Shown here: positions 25,837 through 33,788 of the stretch, piece after piece
Layout of the letters: every line of letters begins with the position of its first letter
Position numbering within the stretch: position 1 is the first letter of the stretch
Origin: JAKFDI01 sp036676235
GTDB taxonomy: Bacteria; Pseudomonadota; Gammaproteobacteria; Burkholderiales; Burkholderiaceae_C
DNA length: 64,000 nt
Direction: 5' to 3'
Assembly: GCA_036676235.1 (NCBI GenBank)
Contig: JAKFDI010000014.1
Location: 1 to 64,000, forward strand
Notes under the pieces: generated by a model
Database searches by the model: none
Seen by the model: only the letters and a program-made list of their open reading frames with translations
What the model was told of the DNA's origin: nothing
Made by a program: the position numbers and the translations under genes

Positions 25837-26037
25837 TTAGCTGCGCCGGCCTGCGGGCGGCGCCGGCGGCTCGCCGATGGTGCTCGGCTCGAAGTCCAGC
25901 GGCATCGGCAGCGTGGGTGCCATGCTGGCGTCGAGGCCGAAGGCCGTGCCCATGTCGGCCAAGTCGGGCCGGCCGGGCGCCGGCTCGTGCGCGAGGCCCA
26001 TCGAGGCGAACCACGACCGTGTGTCCAGCTTCTTCAT
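25837..26037 (-). CDS. Small hypothetical protein (66 aa)
   Basis: Not recognised. A 66-codon frame starts MKKLDTRSWFASMGLAHEPA with GGAGAC six bases upstream, the best translation signal in this stretch. The rest is acidic and Pro-rich (LPMPLDFEPSTIGEPPAPPA). It lies antisense and close to the UspA gene (stops 16 bp apart) and could be a real small protein of restricted distribution. I could not see homology. Confidence 0.45.
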   Translation of the reverse strand: MKKLDTRSWFASMGLAHEPAPGRPDLADMGTAFGLDASMAPTLPMPLDFEPSTIGEPPAPPAGRRS

Positions 26038-26319
26038 CGCCGTCTCCCGATGTTCCCGGCATCTGCCGATGCCTTGCAGTGTGCGCGCGCCGCGCTGCCG
26101 CGATGCAGGGAACTGGCGCGCCAAGCGGCTGTAGTTCACGTCGGCGCGACGCAGCGTTGCGCCGGCGCCTCGGCGGCCGGCGGACGCGGCTTGTTGCAGC
26201 CGTTCGGATTGGAGATGCGCACGGCATGGAAATCAGCACCGCTTCGTCTTATGGTCTGCCGGCCCGGCTGCCGCCCGCCTTTTCTTATTGAGCCTGGTGC
26301 TTCCCACCGCCCTTCCCGC

Positions 26320-26538
26320 ATGACCCTCACCGCGCTTCGAACCCTGAGCTGGGCGCTCGTCGCGAGTACCGTGTCGTGCGCACTGCTCCTGTCCACCGCG
26401 CGCATCGAGCCGGGCGACAACCGCGAGCGGGTGCGCCGCCTGGCGACCGCCGATGCGGCGCCCGCGCCGGCGCCGCCGCAGCGGCTCGCCGCCGCACGTG
26501 ATTTCCTCTTCGCGCCCGCGGCCTTGTTGGGTCACTGA
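26320..26538 (+). CDS. Small hypothetical membrane-anchored protein (72 aa)
   Basis: Not recognised. A 72-codon frame has one hydrophobic segment (LSWALVASTVSCALLL, residues 9-24), then a charged and Ala/Pro-rich stretch to ...FLFAPAALLGH. It fits a signal-anchored small protein, but the start has no clear Shine-Dalgarno and the region is otherwise unsupported. It ends 94 bp before yegD. Confidence 0.4.
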   Translation: MTLTALRTLSWALVASTVSCALLLSTARIEPGDNRERVRRLATADAAPAPAPPQRLAAARDFLFAPAALLGH

Positions 26539-26632
26539 GCCGTCATTGAGCGGTCACTGAGGCCGACCGTCGCGGGCTCGGCCGGCGGCGTGCCTACAAT
26601 CGCGCCCCTTTTCGCCGGCCCGCCCGCTTGCC

Positions 26633-27901
26633 ATGTACTGCGCCATCGACTTCGGCACCTCCAACTCGGCCGTTGCCATTCCCGACGGCGCCGGCGGCAT
26701 ACGCCTGGTCGAACTGGAGCCGGGGCAGCCGACGATGCCGACCGCCGTCTTCCATTTTGTTGACGGCACGGCGCCGGCCGTCGGGCGGGCGGCCATCGCC
26801 GCCTACGTGGACGGTCTCGACGGGCGGCTGATGCGCTCGATGAAGAGCGTGCTCGGATCCAGCCTGGTCGATCAGACCACCGATGTTGGCGGCGGGCGCG
26901 GCATGCGCTACCTGGACGTGATCGCCGGTTACCTCGGGCGGCTGAAGGCGCTGGCCGAAGCGCAAGCCGGCACGGCGATCGAGCAGGTGGCGCTCGGGCG
27001 GCCGGTGTTCTTCGTGGACGACGATCCGGCGCGCGACGCACAGGCGCAGGCGGCGCTCGAATCGGCGGCACGGGGGGTCGGCTTTCGCGACATCGTCTTC
27101 CAGTACGAGCCGCTGGCCGCCGCCTTCGATCACGAACGCAGCAGCACGCAGGAGGAAACCGTGCTCGTGGCCGACATCGGCGGCGGCACCTCCGACTTCT
27201 CGGTGGTGCGCGTCGGCCCGCAGCGTGCGGCGCGGGCGGATCGCCGCGGCGACATCCTCGCCAACCACGGCGTGCACATCGCCGGCACCGATTTCGATCG
27301 CCGCATCGAACTCGCCACCATCCTGCCGGCCTTCGGCTACGGCGCGCGCGGACCCAGCGTCGCCGGCTCGCCGCCGCGCGAGGTGCCCAGCGGCGTGTAC
27401 TTCGACCTCGCCACCTGGCATCTCATCAACACCGTGTACGCACCGCAGCGCGTGGCCGAGTTGCGGCAGATGAAGCGCTTCTACGCCGAGCCGAGGCATC
27501 ACCAGCGGCTGATGACCGTCGTGACCGAGCGCCTCGGGCATGAACTCGCGGCCCGCGCCGAGCAGGCCAAGGTCGACGTGGCCGAAGGCGGCGAGACGCG
27601 CATCGACCTGTCGCACGTGGAGCGTGCGCTGGCCGGCACGCTCACCGGCGCGCAGGCGGCCGGGGCACTGGCCGCCGACATCGAGCGCATCGCCGACGGC
27701 GCGCTGCAGGCGGTGGTGCAGGCGGGCCTGCAGCCGGCGGACATCGACACGCTGTACTTCACCGGCGGCTCGACCGGCCTGCGGCTGCTGGCCGAGCGCA
27801 TTGCGGAGGCGTTTCCCGCGGCGCGCACGGTGCGCGGCGACCGCTTCGCGAGCGTGGCGAGCGGGCTCGGTTTGTTCGCGCAGCGGCGATTTGCGGCGTA
27901 A
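26633..27901 (+). CDS. yegD: Hsp70-family chaperone, YegD type
   Basis: A 422-residue short Hsp70-like protein. The actin-fold ATPase shows AIDFGTSNSAVAI (4-16, phosphate loop 1), ADIGGGTSDFSVV (about 182, phosphate loop 2) and FTGGSTGLRLL near 380 (adenosine loop); no substrate-binding domain follows, as usual for YegD. Substrates are unknown. It ends 10 bp before the convergent UPF0149 gene. Confidence 0.88.
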   Translation: MYCAIDFGTSNSAVAIPDGAGGIRLVELEPGQPTMPTAVFHFVDGTAPAVGRAAIAAYVDGLDGRLMRSMKSVLGSSLVDQTTDVGGGRGMRYLDVIAGYLGRLKALAEAQAGTAIEQVALGRPVFFVDDDPARDAQAQAALESAARGVGFRDIVFQYEPLAAAFDHERSSTQEETVLVADIGGGTSDFSVVRVGPQRAARADRRGDILANHGVHIAGTDFDRRIELATILPAFGYGARGPSVAGSPPREVPSGVYFDLATWHLINTVYAPQRVAELRQMKRFYAEPRHHQRLMTVVTERLGHELAARAEQAKVDVAEGGETRIDLSHVERALAGTLTGAQAAGALAADIERIADGALQAVVQAGLQPADIDTLYFTGGSTGLRLLAERIAEAFPAARTVRGDRFASVASGLGLFAQRRFAA

Positions 27902-27911
27902 CGGCCTTCGG

Positions 27912-28610
27912 TCAGCGGCGCCGTCCGGGGGGACGATGCCGCGGCCGGGGCGCGGCGTGCGGGCGCGGCAGCGGCCGGCTGATGTCGGCCAGCAGCAAGG
28001 TGGCGCGCACCAGACCTTCCACTGACTCGGCCAGATCGGCCGGCGGCTCGAAGGAATCGATCATCTCGAGCAGGGCGTCGGCATCTTCGAGGTCGTCCGG
28101 GTCGAGGTGCCGGTAGACGAGAGCCAGCGGCTCAGTCAGCGCCGCGGCATCGAGCGCCATCAGGTCGGGGAAGAGTTCGAGCGCCGTCGCGAAACCGGCC
28201 ACCCAGGGATAGACCGCCTCGCTCGCGGCGCCCTCGCCGGGGTCTTGCTCGTCGGCCGCCGCGCCGCCGTCCTCCAGCTCGAACACCCACGGATCGAACC
28301 ATTCGCGGCGGGTGATCGCGTGCTCGAGTTCGGCATGGCGACGCTGCGCCAGCGCATGCAGCGCGCCGGCGGCGAATTTCGCCGGCAGCGCGCGACCGTC
28401 GACATCGCACACATGCGGCAGCCAGCGCGATGCGGGCACCGCACGCGGCTGCAGCAGCACGCCGCAGAGGTAGCCGTCGAGCATGCTCACGTCCAGGGGT
28501 TCGAGCGGCGCGGGCACTGCATCGAGCAGGCGCTGCAGCGCGTCGATGTCGGCTTCGGCCAGCGGCGGCAGGTTCGGGGACGGGGCGGGCGGTGGGCGAT
28601 GGGTCGGCAT
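27912..28610 (-). CDS. UPF0149 family protein lacking SEC-C motif
   Basis: A 232-residue paralogue of the protein at 23672-24427: DIDALQRLLDAVPAPLEPLD, MLDGYLCGVLLQPRAV and PWVAGFATALELFPDLM match the same UPF0149 signatures. Instead of the zinc knuckle the C terminus is a basic Arg/Pro tail (PRPHAAPRPRHRPPGRRR). Sequence divergence suggests an old duplication rather than a recent one. It is convergent with yegD. Confidence 0.88.
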   Translation of the reverse strand: MPTHRPPPAPSPNLPPLAEADIDALQRLLDAVPAPLEPLDVSMLDGYLCGVLLQPRAVPASRWLPHVCDVDGRALPAKFAAGALHALAQRRHAELEHAITRREWFDPWVFELEDGGAAADEQDPGEGAASEAVYPWVAGFATALELFPDLMALDAAALTEPLALVYRHLDPDDLEDADALLEMIDSFEPPADLAESVEGLVRATLLLADISRPLPRPHAAPRPRHRPPGRRR

Positions 28611-28693
28611 CAGCGCATTGTCGTGCGCCGCCTTCAGGCGTTCCCACGTATTGGGGATGGCTGCTCTGCGCAGGCGCCACCTACAGTGCCTCG

Positions 28694-28857
28694 CATGCTG
28701 TCACACGGGGCCTGACCAGGCCACCTGCAAGAGGTCCGCAACGCCCGGCCCAGTACGGAGAACAGGGCAACACAGGGCAAGAGACCAGCACCGTTCCCAA
28801 CGACGTCCTTCACAGGACTTCCAAGCCCACCCGCCACAAGCAGGTGGGCTTTTTTTT
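28694..28857 (+). ncRNA. Candidate small RNA between two minus-strand genes
   Basis: A rightward transcript is suggested by a -10-like TACAGT (28682-28687) and a textbook terminator at 28823-28857, although both neighbouring genes point left. Between them are hairpins GGCCT-GACC-AGGCC (28710-28723 region) and GTCCT-TCAC-AGGAC (28805-28818), and a direct repeat of CAGGGCAA (28763-28770 and 28773-28780). No frame of useful length is present. It does not look like tmRNA, SRP RNA, RNase P or 6S RNA. No family was recognised. Confidence 0.5.
28823..28857 (+). terminator. Rho-independent terminator
   Basis: AAGCCCACC pairs with GGTGGGCTT over an 11-nt loop and is followed by eight T. This is the best intrinsic terminator in the window. 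It acts on the plus strand, opposite to both flanking genes. Confidence 0.9.
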
Positions 28858-28871
28858 GCTCACCACAAGAC

Positions 28872-29285
28872 TCACCACAAGATCATCTGCGTGCAGCGAA
28901 AGAGCGCAATGCGCCGGCCCTCGGGGTTGAACACGGTGGCCGACCACACATGCGTCGTGCGCCCCAGGTGCTCGGCCACGCATTCGCAGCGCAGCACGCC
29001 TTCGCGCGCGGTGCCGAGAAAGTTGCTCTTCAGCTCGATCGTCGTGAAGCCCTTGGCGCCCTCGGGCAGGTGCGCCACGCTGGCGTAGCCGGCCGTGCTG
29101 TCGGCCAGCGCGATCACGCTGGCGGCATGCAGAAAGCCGTTGGGCGCGTGCATCCACGGCTGGATCGTCATCTCGCTGTCCATGCGCCCCTCGTCGATGC
29201 GCACGATGCGCACGCCGAACTGGCCCGGCAGCATGCCTTGCTGTCGTTGATGAAATTGCTCGGTCGTCACCTCGGGTCGCAGCAT
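28872..29285 (-). CDS. PaaI-type hotdog-fold thioesterase
   Basis: A 137-residue hotdog-fold acyl-CoA thioesterase. The start at 29285 (MLRPEVTTEQFHQ) is chosen for AAGGA eight bases upstream and normal family length. The helix HAPNGFLHAASVIALADSTAGYA carries the catalytic region (HN-G-x-x-HGG equivalent with HAASVI) and ELKSNFLGTAREGVLRCE the following strand. Substrate class is unknown; phenylacetyl- or medium-chain acyl-CoA is typical. A 12-bp tandem duplication (28859-28882) straddles its stop codon. Confidence 0.88.
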   Translation of the reverse strand: MLRPEVTTEQFHQRQQGMLPGQFGVRIVRIDEGRMDSEMTIQPWMHAPNGFLHAASVIALADSTAGYASVAHLPEGAKGFTTIELKSNFLGTAREGVLRCECVAEHLGRTTHVWSATVFNPEGRRIALFRCTQMILW

Positions 29286-29401
29286 CGATTCGTCCTTGCG
29301 ATGTGAAGCAGCCAGCATAGCCAAGCCGGCGTTCATGGCCGGCCGATGGGCATCGGCACGGGGCGTAGACTCGTTCGCCTCGAAGCAGGAGACGAGCAAT
29401 C

Positions 29402-30922
29402 ATGGGCGCACCCGAAGCATTCACCGCCACCACCGAGGTGGGGCACTACATCGGCGGCCGCGCCGTCGCATCGACCAGCGGGCGCCGCCAGCCGGTCTAC
29501 AACCCGGCCACCGGCGCGGTGGCGCGGCAGGTGGCACTGGCGAGCACGCAGGAAGTCGATGCCGCCGTGGCCTCCGCCCAGGCCGCCTTCCCCGCATGGG
29601 CCGACACGCCGCCGCTGCGCCGTGCGCGCGTGCTCTTCAAGTTCCTGGAACTCATGAACCAGCACCGCGACACGATCGCCGCGATGCTGACTGCCGAACA
29701 CGGCAAGGTGTTCACCGATGCGCAGGGCGAGGTGTCCCGCGGCATCGACGTGATCGAATTCGCCTGCGGCATTCCGCAACTGCTCAAGGGCGACTACACC
29801 GAGCAGGTGTCGACCAATATCGACAACTGGACGATGCGCCAGCCGCTGGGCGTGGTGGCGGGCGTCACGCCGTTCAACTTTCCGTGCATGGTGCCGTGCT
29901 GGATGTTCCCCATCGCCATTGCCGCGGGCAACTGCTTCGTGCTCAAGCCGAGCGAGCGCGATCCGTCGGCACCGCTGTTCATGGCCGAGCTGCTGACCCA
30001 GGCAGGCCTGCCCGACGGCGTGTTCAACGTGGTGCAGGGCGACAAGGTGGCGGTGGACCGGCTGCTGGAGCACCCCGACGTGCGCGCCGTCAGCTTCGTC
30101 GGCTCCACGCCGATTGCGCAATACATCTACGAGACCGGCGCGCGCCACGGCAAGCGCGTGCAGGCGCTGGGCGGCGCCAAGAACCACATGGTGGTGATGC
30201 CTGACGCCGACCTGAACCAGGCCGTGGACGCGCTCATCGGCAGTGCCTACGGCTCGGCGGGCGAGCGCTGCATGGCGATCAGCGTGGCGGTGGCCGTGGG
30301 CGACGTGGCCGACAAGCTGGTGCCGGCGCTGGCCGCGCGCGCGAAGACGCTCAAGATCAAGAACGGCATGGAACTCGACGCCGAGATGGGCCCGGTGATC
30401 ACGGCGCAGGCGCATGAGCGCATCACCGGCTACATCGCCCACGGCGTGACTGAGGGCGCCACGCTGGTGGTCGACGGCCGCGACTGCACGGTGCCCGGCC
30501 ATGAGAAGGGCTTCTGGGTCGGCGGCACGCTGTTCGACCACGTGACGCCCGAGATGAAGATCTACCGCGAGGAAATCTTCGGCCCGGTGCTCGCCGTGGT
30601 GCGCGTGCCCGATTTCGCTTCGGCCGTGGAACTGGTGAACGGCCACGAGTTCGGCAACGGCGTGTCGTGCTTCACTGCCGACGGCAACGCCGCCCGCGAA
30701 TTCGCACGGCGCATCCAGGTCGGCATGGTGGGCATCAACGTGCCGATCCCGGTGCCGATGGCGTGGCACGGCTTCGGCGGCTGGAAGAAAAGCCTGTTCG
30801 GCGACATGCACGCCTACGGCGAAGAGGGCGTGCGCTTCTACACCAAGCAGAAGAGCGTGATGCAGCGCTGGCCGGCAAGCATCGGCAAGGGCGCGGAGTT
30901 CGCGATGCCGGTGTCGAAGTAG
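29402..30922 (+). CDS. mmsA: CoA-acylating methylmalonate-semialdehyde dehydrogenase
   Basis: A 506-residue aldehyde dehydrogenase that converts (methyl)malonate semialdehyde to propionyl-/acetyl-CoA in valine, thymine and inositol catabolism. Family marks are GVTPFNFPCMVPCWMFPIA, FVGSTPIAQYIYE (NAD binding), LGGAKNHMVVMPDADL, the catalytic Cys in GSAGERCMAISVAV (near 290) and EEIFGPVLAVVRV. Unlike ordinary ALDHs the general-base Glu position is replaced by Gly-Gly-Ala-Lys-Asn, as known for MmsA. It begins AGGAGACGAGCAATC-ATG. No mmsB is adjacent. Confidence 0.94.
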   Translation: MGAPEAFTATTEVGHYIGGRAVASTSGRRQPVYNPATGAVARQVALASTQEVDAAVASAQAAFPAWADTPPLRRARVLFKFLELMNQHRDTIAAMLTAEHGKVFTDAQGEVSRGIDVIEFACGIPQLLKGDYTEQVSTNIDNWTMRQPLGVVAGVTPFNFPCMVPCWMFPIAIAAGNCFVLKPSERDPSAPLFMAELLTQAGLPDGVFNVVQGDKVAVDRLLEHPDVRAVSFVGSTPIAQYIYETGARHGKRVQALGGAKNHMVVMPDADLNQAVDALIGSAYGSAGERCMAISVAVAVGDVADKLVPALAARAKTLKIKNGMELDAEMGPVITAQAHERITGYIAHGVTEGATLVVDGRDCTVPGHEKGFWVGGTLFDHVTPEMKIYREEIFGPVLAVVRVPDFASAVELVNGHEFGNGVSCFTADGNAAREFARRIQVGMVGINVPIPVPMAWHGFGGWKKSLFGDMHAYGEEGVRFYTKQKSVMQRWPASIGKGAEFAMPVSK

Positions 30923-30946
30923 GTTCGACCGGGGCGGGCGAGAGAA

Positions 30947-31042
30947 CCCTCACCCCAGCCCTCTCCCGCACGCGGGAGAGGGAGTCGGTCAGTGTCGTGC
31001 GCTACTCCCTCTCCCGCTTGCGGGAGAGGGTTGGGGTGAGGG
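30947..31042. repeat. REP-like inverted pair between convergent genes, copy 1
   Basis: Two arms in opposite orientation: CCCTCACCCCAGCCCTCTCC then GCACGCGGGAGAGGG, and CCCTCTCCCGCTTGCGGG then AGAGGGTTGGGGTGAGGG. Each arm alone folds through CCCTCTCCCGC/GCGGGAGAGGG, and the whole element is an imperfect palindrome. It lies between the 3' ends of mmsA and the Bug receptor gene. Confidence 0.92.
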
Positions 31043-31063
31043 CTGCTGCGAGGCGCGCCGGCC

Positions 31064-32050
31064 TCAATCCCCTTTGAAGCCGGTCTGCTTGACGATCTTT
31101 TCCCAGCGCGGCGCTTCGGCCTTGACCATGCGCTCGGCCTCCGCGCGCGACGTACCCGTCACGCTGAAGCCCGCCGCGACGAGCTTCTGCTTCACCTCGG
31201 GCGACTGCGTCGCCGCGACGATCTCGCGGCTCAGCTTGTCGACGATCGCATCCGGCGTGCCGGCCGGAACGAAGAAGGCGAACCAGGCGGAGAAGTCCAC
31301 TTTCGGCAGTCCGGATTCGGCGAAGGTCGGCACGTCGGGCACCGTTGGCAGGCGCTGCTTGGCGGTGGTGGCCAGCGCGCGCATCTTGCCGCCCTTGATC
31401 TGCGCCGAGCCCAGCGCCACCGACACGAAGGCGCCCGCGACATCGCCGTTGATGATGGAGGTGACCGCATCGCCCGTGGTGCGGTAGTGGATCGGCTCGG
31501 CGTCGAAGCCGCCCGCATCGGCCAGGATCTCGGCGCCGAAGTGGCCCGGTGTACCCGCACCGAAGGTGGCGAAGTACACGCTCTGCTTGGCGGCCTTGCC
31601 GCCGGCCATGAAGTCGGCCACGGTCTTGTAGGGCGAGGTCGTCGGCACCACCAGCAGGAAGTCGGCGCGCACCACTTCGGTCACCACCTGCAGTTCCTTG
31701 GCCGGGTCGTAGGGCAGCTTGCTGAAGGCCGGCGGCGCGATGGCGATGGAGCCCACTTCGGCCAGCAGGATGTTGTAGCCGTCGGGCGTGGCCTTGGCCA
31801 CGCCGTTGGTGGCGATCTGGCCGCCGGCACCGGCGCGGTTGTCGATGACGACCGTCTGCTTCAGGGTCTCGCCGAGCTTCTGGCCAATCAGGCGGGCCAC
31901 CACGTCGGGACCGCTGCCCGGCGGAAATCCGACGGTGAGCTTGACCGAGTGGTCGGGATAGCCCTGCGCAAAGGCCGTGGTGGGCAGCGCAGGCAACGCG
32001 AACACCATGCTCGCAGCGAGAAGCGCACGGCGGCGCAGGAATCGGGACAT
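31064..32050 (-). CDS. Bug/TctC-family periplasmic solute receptor
   Basis: A 328-residue extracytoplasmic receptor of the tripartite tricarboxylate transporter class, typical of Burkholderiales. A signal peptide (LLAASMVFALPALPTTAFAQ) is followed by QGYPDHSVKLTVGFPPGSGPD and the ligand-loop VVIDNRAGAGGQIATNGVAKA, then SWFAFFVPAGTPDAIVDKLS. No TctA/TctB membrane genes are nearby, which is normal for the expanded Bug family. The ligand is probably a carboxylate or aromatic acid. A LuxR-type regulator gene lies upstream. Confidence 0.93.
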   Translation of the reverse strand: MSRFLRRRALLAASMVFALPALPTTAFAQGYPDHSVKLTVGFPPGSGPDVVARLIGQKLGETLKQTVVIDNRAGAGGQIATNGVAKATPDGYNILLAEVGSIAIAPPAFSKLPYDPAKELQVVTEVVRADFLLVVPTTSPYKTVADFMAGGKAAKQSVYFATFGAGTPGHFGAEILADAGGFDAEPIHYRTTGDAVTSIINGDVAGAFVSVALGSAQIKGGKMRALATTAKQRLPTVPDVPTFAESGLPKVDFSAWFAFFVPAGTPDAIVDKLSREIVAATQSPEVKQKLVAAGFSVTGTSRAEAERMVKAEAPRWEKIVKQTGFKGD

Positions 32051-32126
32051 GGGTTTCTCCTGGGAATGGGCGCCGGGGCGGCGCGGAGGTCGACGGGCGC
32101 AGTGTCCTGCGCGTGCAGATCGCGGC

Positions 32127-32146
32127 TGTCAGCCGAAAGGCTGACA
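32127..32146. other. Perfect hairpin with GAAA loop between LuxR and Bug genes
   Basis: TGTCAGCC-GAAA-GGCTGACA is an 8-bp perfect stem with a four-base loop, about 80 bp before the Bug receptor start. On the minus strand (the direction of both genes) no T-run follows, so it is more likely a regulator site or RNA-stability hairpin than a terminator. Confidence 0.5.
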
Positions 32147-32150
32147 ACGA

Positions 32151-33002
32151 TCAAGCCGAATGGGCGGCGCGTGTGCTGGTGCTGTTCGCAAAGCGCGCGA
32201 ACAGTTCACTGCGGAAGTGGATCCCGAGGCGATCGAAGGCGCGCGCGCGGTAGGTTTTCACCGTCGCCACGCTGAGTTCCATGTCGGCGGCCACGCCGTC
32301 GTAGCTCCAGCCGCGCAGCAGCCGCTCGCACACGTCGAGCTCGCGCGGCGTGAGCGCGGGGCAGGCTTCGCTCAACAGTTGCCGCGCCGAAGCCGGCGAT
32401 GCGGACTCGCGATGCGCGAGCGCGATGTGGCGGCGCACGGAGGCCAGCAGCACCGGCGCGATGGCGTCGAAGCTCTGCATCTCGCTGCCGGAAAAGCGGC
32501 CCTGGTGCTCGTGGTGATACAGGTTCACGGCCAGCAGCGAGCCGTCGTCCTCGATCTGCGCCACCGACAGACGCTCGAGCACGCGGTGGCGGCGGTAGAT
32601 GATTTCGCGGTGGTCGGCGTTGGGCGCGTCTTCGGCGTTCATGCGCAGCACGGCCGCATAGCCGGGGCGGGCGCCGCGCACGCAGTCGAAGCTGCGGTCG
32701 CGGCGGTACAGGCCGTCGCGGTAGGCGCCGAAGCATTCGGCCGTGGTGTCGGCCACGCCGAGGCTGGACGACAGATGCAGCACCGGCGCGCGGTCGCGCC
32801 ACACCTGGTACACCGACCACGAGGCGGCCTGCAGCGCCGCATTGAGGCTGGCGAGCCCGGCCGCGGCGAAAGCGTCGTCACCGATGCAGCCGACGAGCGC
32901 AGCGAGGCCGCGCCGCGTGTCGGAGCCGCTCTTGTGGTCGATGTGCCAACTGTCCATGCCGCCAGTGCTCGCCAGGCCGTGAAGAAAGTGTGCCGCGGTC
33001 AT
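32151..33002 (-). CDS. LuxR-type transcriptional regulator
   Basis: A 283-residue regulator: an N-terminal sensor region without recognisable motif (HFLHGLASTGGMDSWHID...) and a C-terminal LuxR helix-turn-helix, LTPRELDVCERLLRGW then DGVAADMELSVATVKTYRARAF, near 215-265. Autoinducer-binding residues of classical LuxR are not evident, so it is likely a solo or metabolite-responsive type. The start at 33002 is preferred to a longer frame at 33101 with an Arg-rich tail. It directly precedes the Bug receptor gene, which may be its target. Confidence 0.85.
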   Translation of the reverse strand: MTAAHFLHGLASTGGMDSWHIDHKSGSDTRRGLAALVGCIGDDAFAAAGLASLNAALQAASWSVYQVWRDRAPVLHLSSSLGVADTTAECFGAYRDGLYRRDRSFDCVRGARPGYAAVLRMNAEDAPNADHREIIYRRHRVLERLSVAQIEDDGSLLAVNLYHHEHQGRFSGSEMQSFDAIAPVLLASVRRHIALAHRESASPASARQLLSEACPALTPRELDVCERLLRGWSYDGVAADMELSVATVKTYRARAFDRLGIHFRSELFARFANSTSTRAAHSA

Positions 33003-33155
33003 CTTCTGGGATGACGGCGGCCGATGCCTGCGCGCCCTAAGGTCACGCTTCGGTGGACGCAGCAGGGGCTGAATGGTAAGAACCGGCGCCGCCCTGTCCA
33101 TCGGGTGCGACCACGAGCCCGATTCTTCACACGCCCTCTGTCCGGACAGCCTTTC

Positions 33156-33626
33156 ATGAGTTCACTGCCACCGCCGCCCGCACTCGTTCCGATGACGCAG
33201 ATCCGCTGCGAGGTGAAGGATCTCGTGAACCTCGGCCCGGGCAAGCACGGCGAGCGCCGCTATGTGCCGCTGGGCGGCGGCACGGTGATGGGGCCGGAGC
33301 TGAACGGCACGCTGGTCGAAGGCGGCGTCGACTGGCAGGTCAACCGCGCCGATGGCGTGCTGGACATCGCGGCGCACTACGTCATTCGCGCAGACGACGG
33401 CGCGCTGATCGAGGTGCAGAGCGACGGCATGCGCCACGCCAGCCAAGCCGTGATGGCGCGACTCGCGCGCGGTGAACTGGTGCCGGGCAGCGAGTATTTC
33501 TTTCGCACGCTGATGAAGTTCCAGACCGGCGCGCCGCAGTGGGCGCACCTGAACCGCGTGATGGCGATTGCCTGCGGGCAGCGCGAGCCTTCGCTCGTCG
33601 TGCTGGATGTGTATCGGCTGACGTGA
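33156..33626 (+). CDS. DUF3237 domain-containing protein
   Basis: A 156-residue DUF3237 protein, a beta-barrel family of unknown function. Marks: RRYVPLGGGTVMGPELNGTL, GVDWQVNRADGVLDIAAHYV, IRADDGALIEVQSDGMRHAS and EYFFRTLMKFQTGAPQWAHLN. The start at 33156 (MSSLPPPPALVPM) is chosen because the upstream frame is Arg-rich. It is divergent from the LuxR gene and convergent with the PhoX-like gene. Some relatives accompany aromatic degradation genes; here the role is unknown. Confidence 0.85.
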   Translation: MSSLPPPPALVPMTQIRCEVKDLVNLGPGKHGERRYVPLGGGTVMGPELNGTLVEGGVDWQVNRADGVLDIAAHYVIRADDGALIEVQSDGMRHASQAVMARLARGELVPGSEYFFRTLMKFQTGAPQWAHLNRVMAIACGQREPSLVVLDVYRLT

Positions 33627-33654
33627 GCCGGCGGGGTGTCGGCAGCGGCCGCGG

Positions 33655-33780
33655 CCCTCACCCCGGCCCTCTCCCGCAAGCGGGAGAGGGAGGAATTCAG
33701 ACGGCGCTGACACGCTCGATTGGCGTCGAGTCCGGGTGTTGCCCCCTCTCCCGCTTGCGGGAGAGGGCTGGGGTGAGGGG
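33655..33780. repeat. REP-like inverted pair between convergent genes, copy 2
   Basis: Same arms as 30947-31042 (CCCTCACCCCGGCCCTCTCC ... GGCTGGGGTGAGGGG), here with a longer 50-bp centre. Arms CCCTCTCCCGCAAGCGGG and CCCTCTCCCGCTTGCGGG fold individually. It lies between the DUF3237 and PhoX-like genes, again between two 3' ends. Confidence 0.92.
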
Positions 33781-33788
33781 CCAGCGCC

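Noticed and set aside
28690..28857. 6S, tmRNA or SRP RNA
   Set aside because: The characteristic SRP tetraloop/GGAAG segments, the tmRNA tRNA-like ends and the 6S open bubble were looked for and not found.
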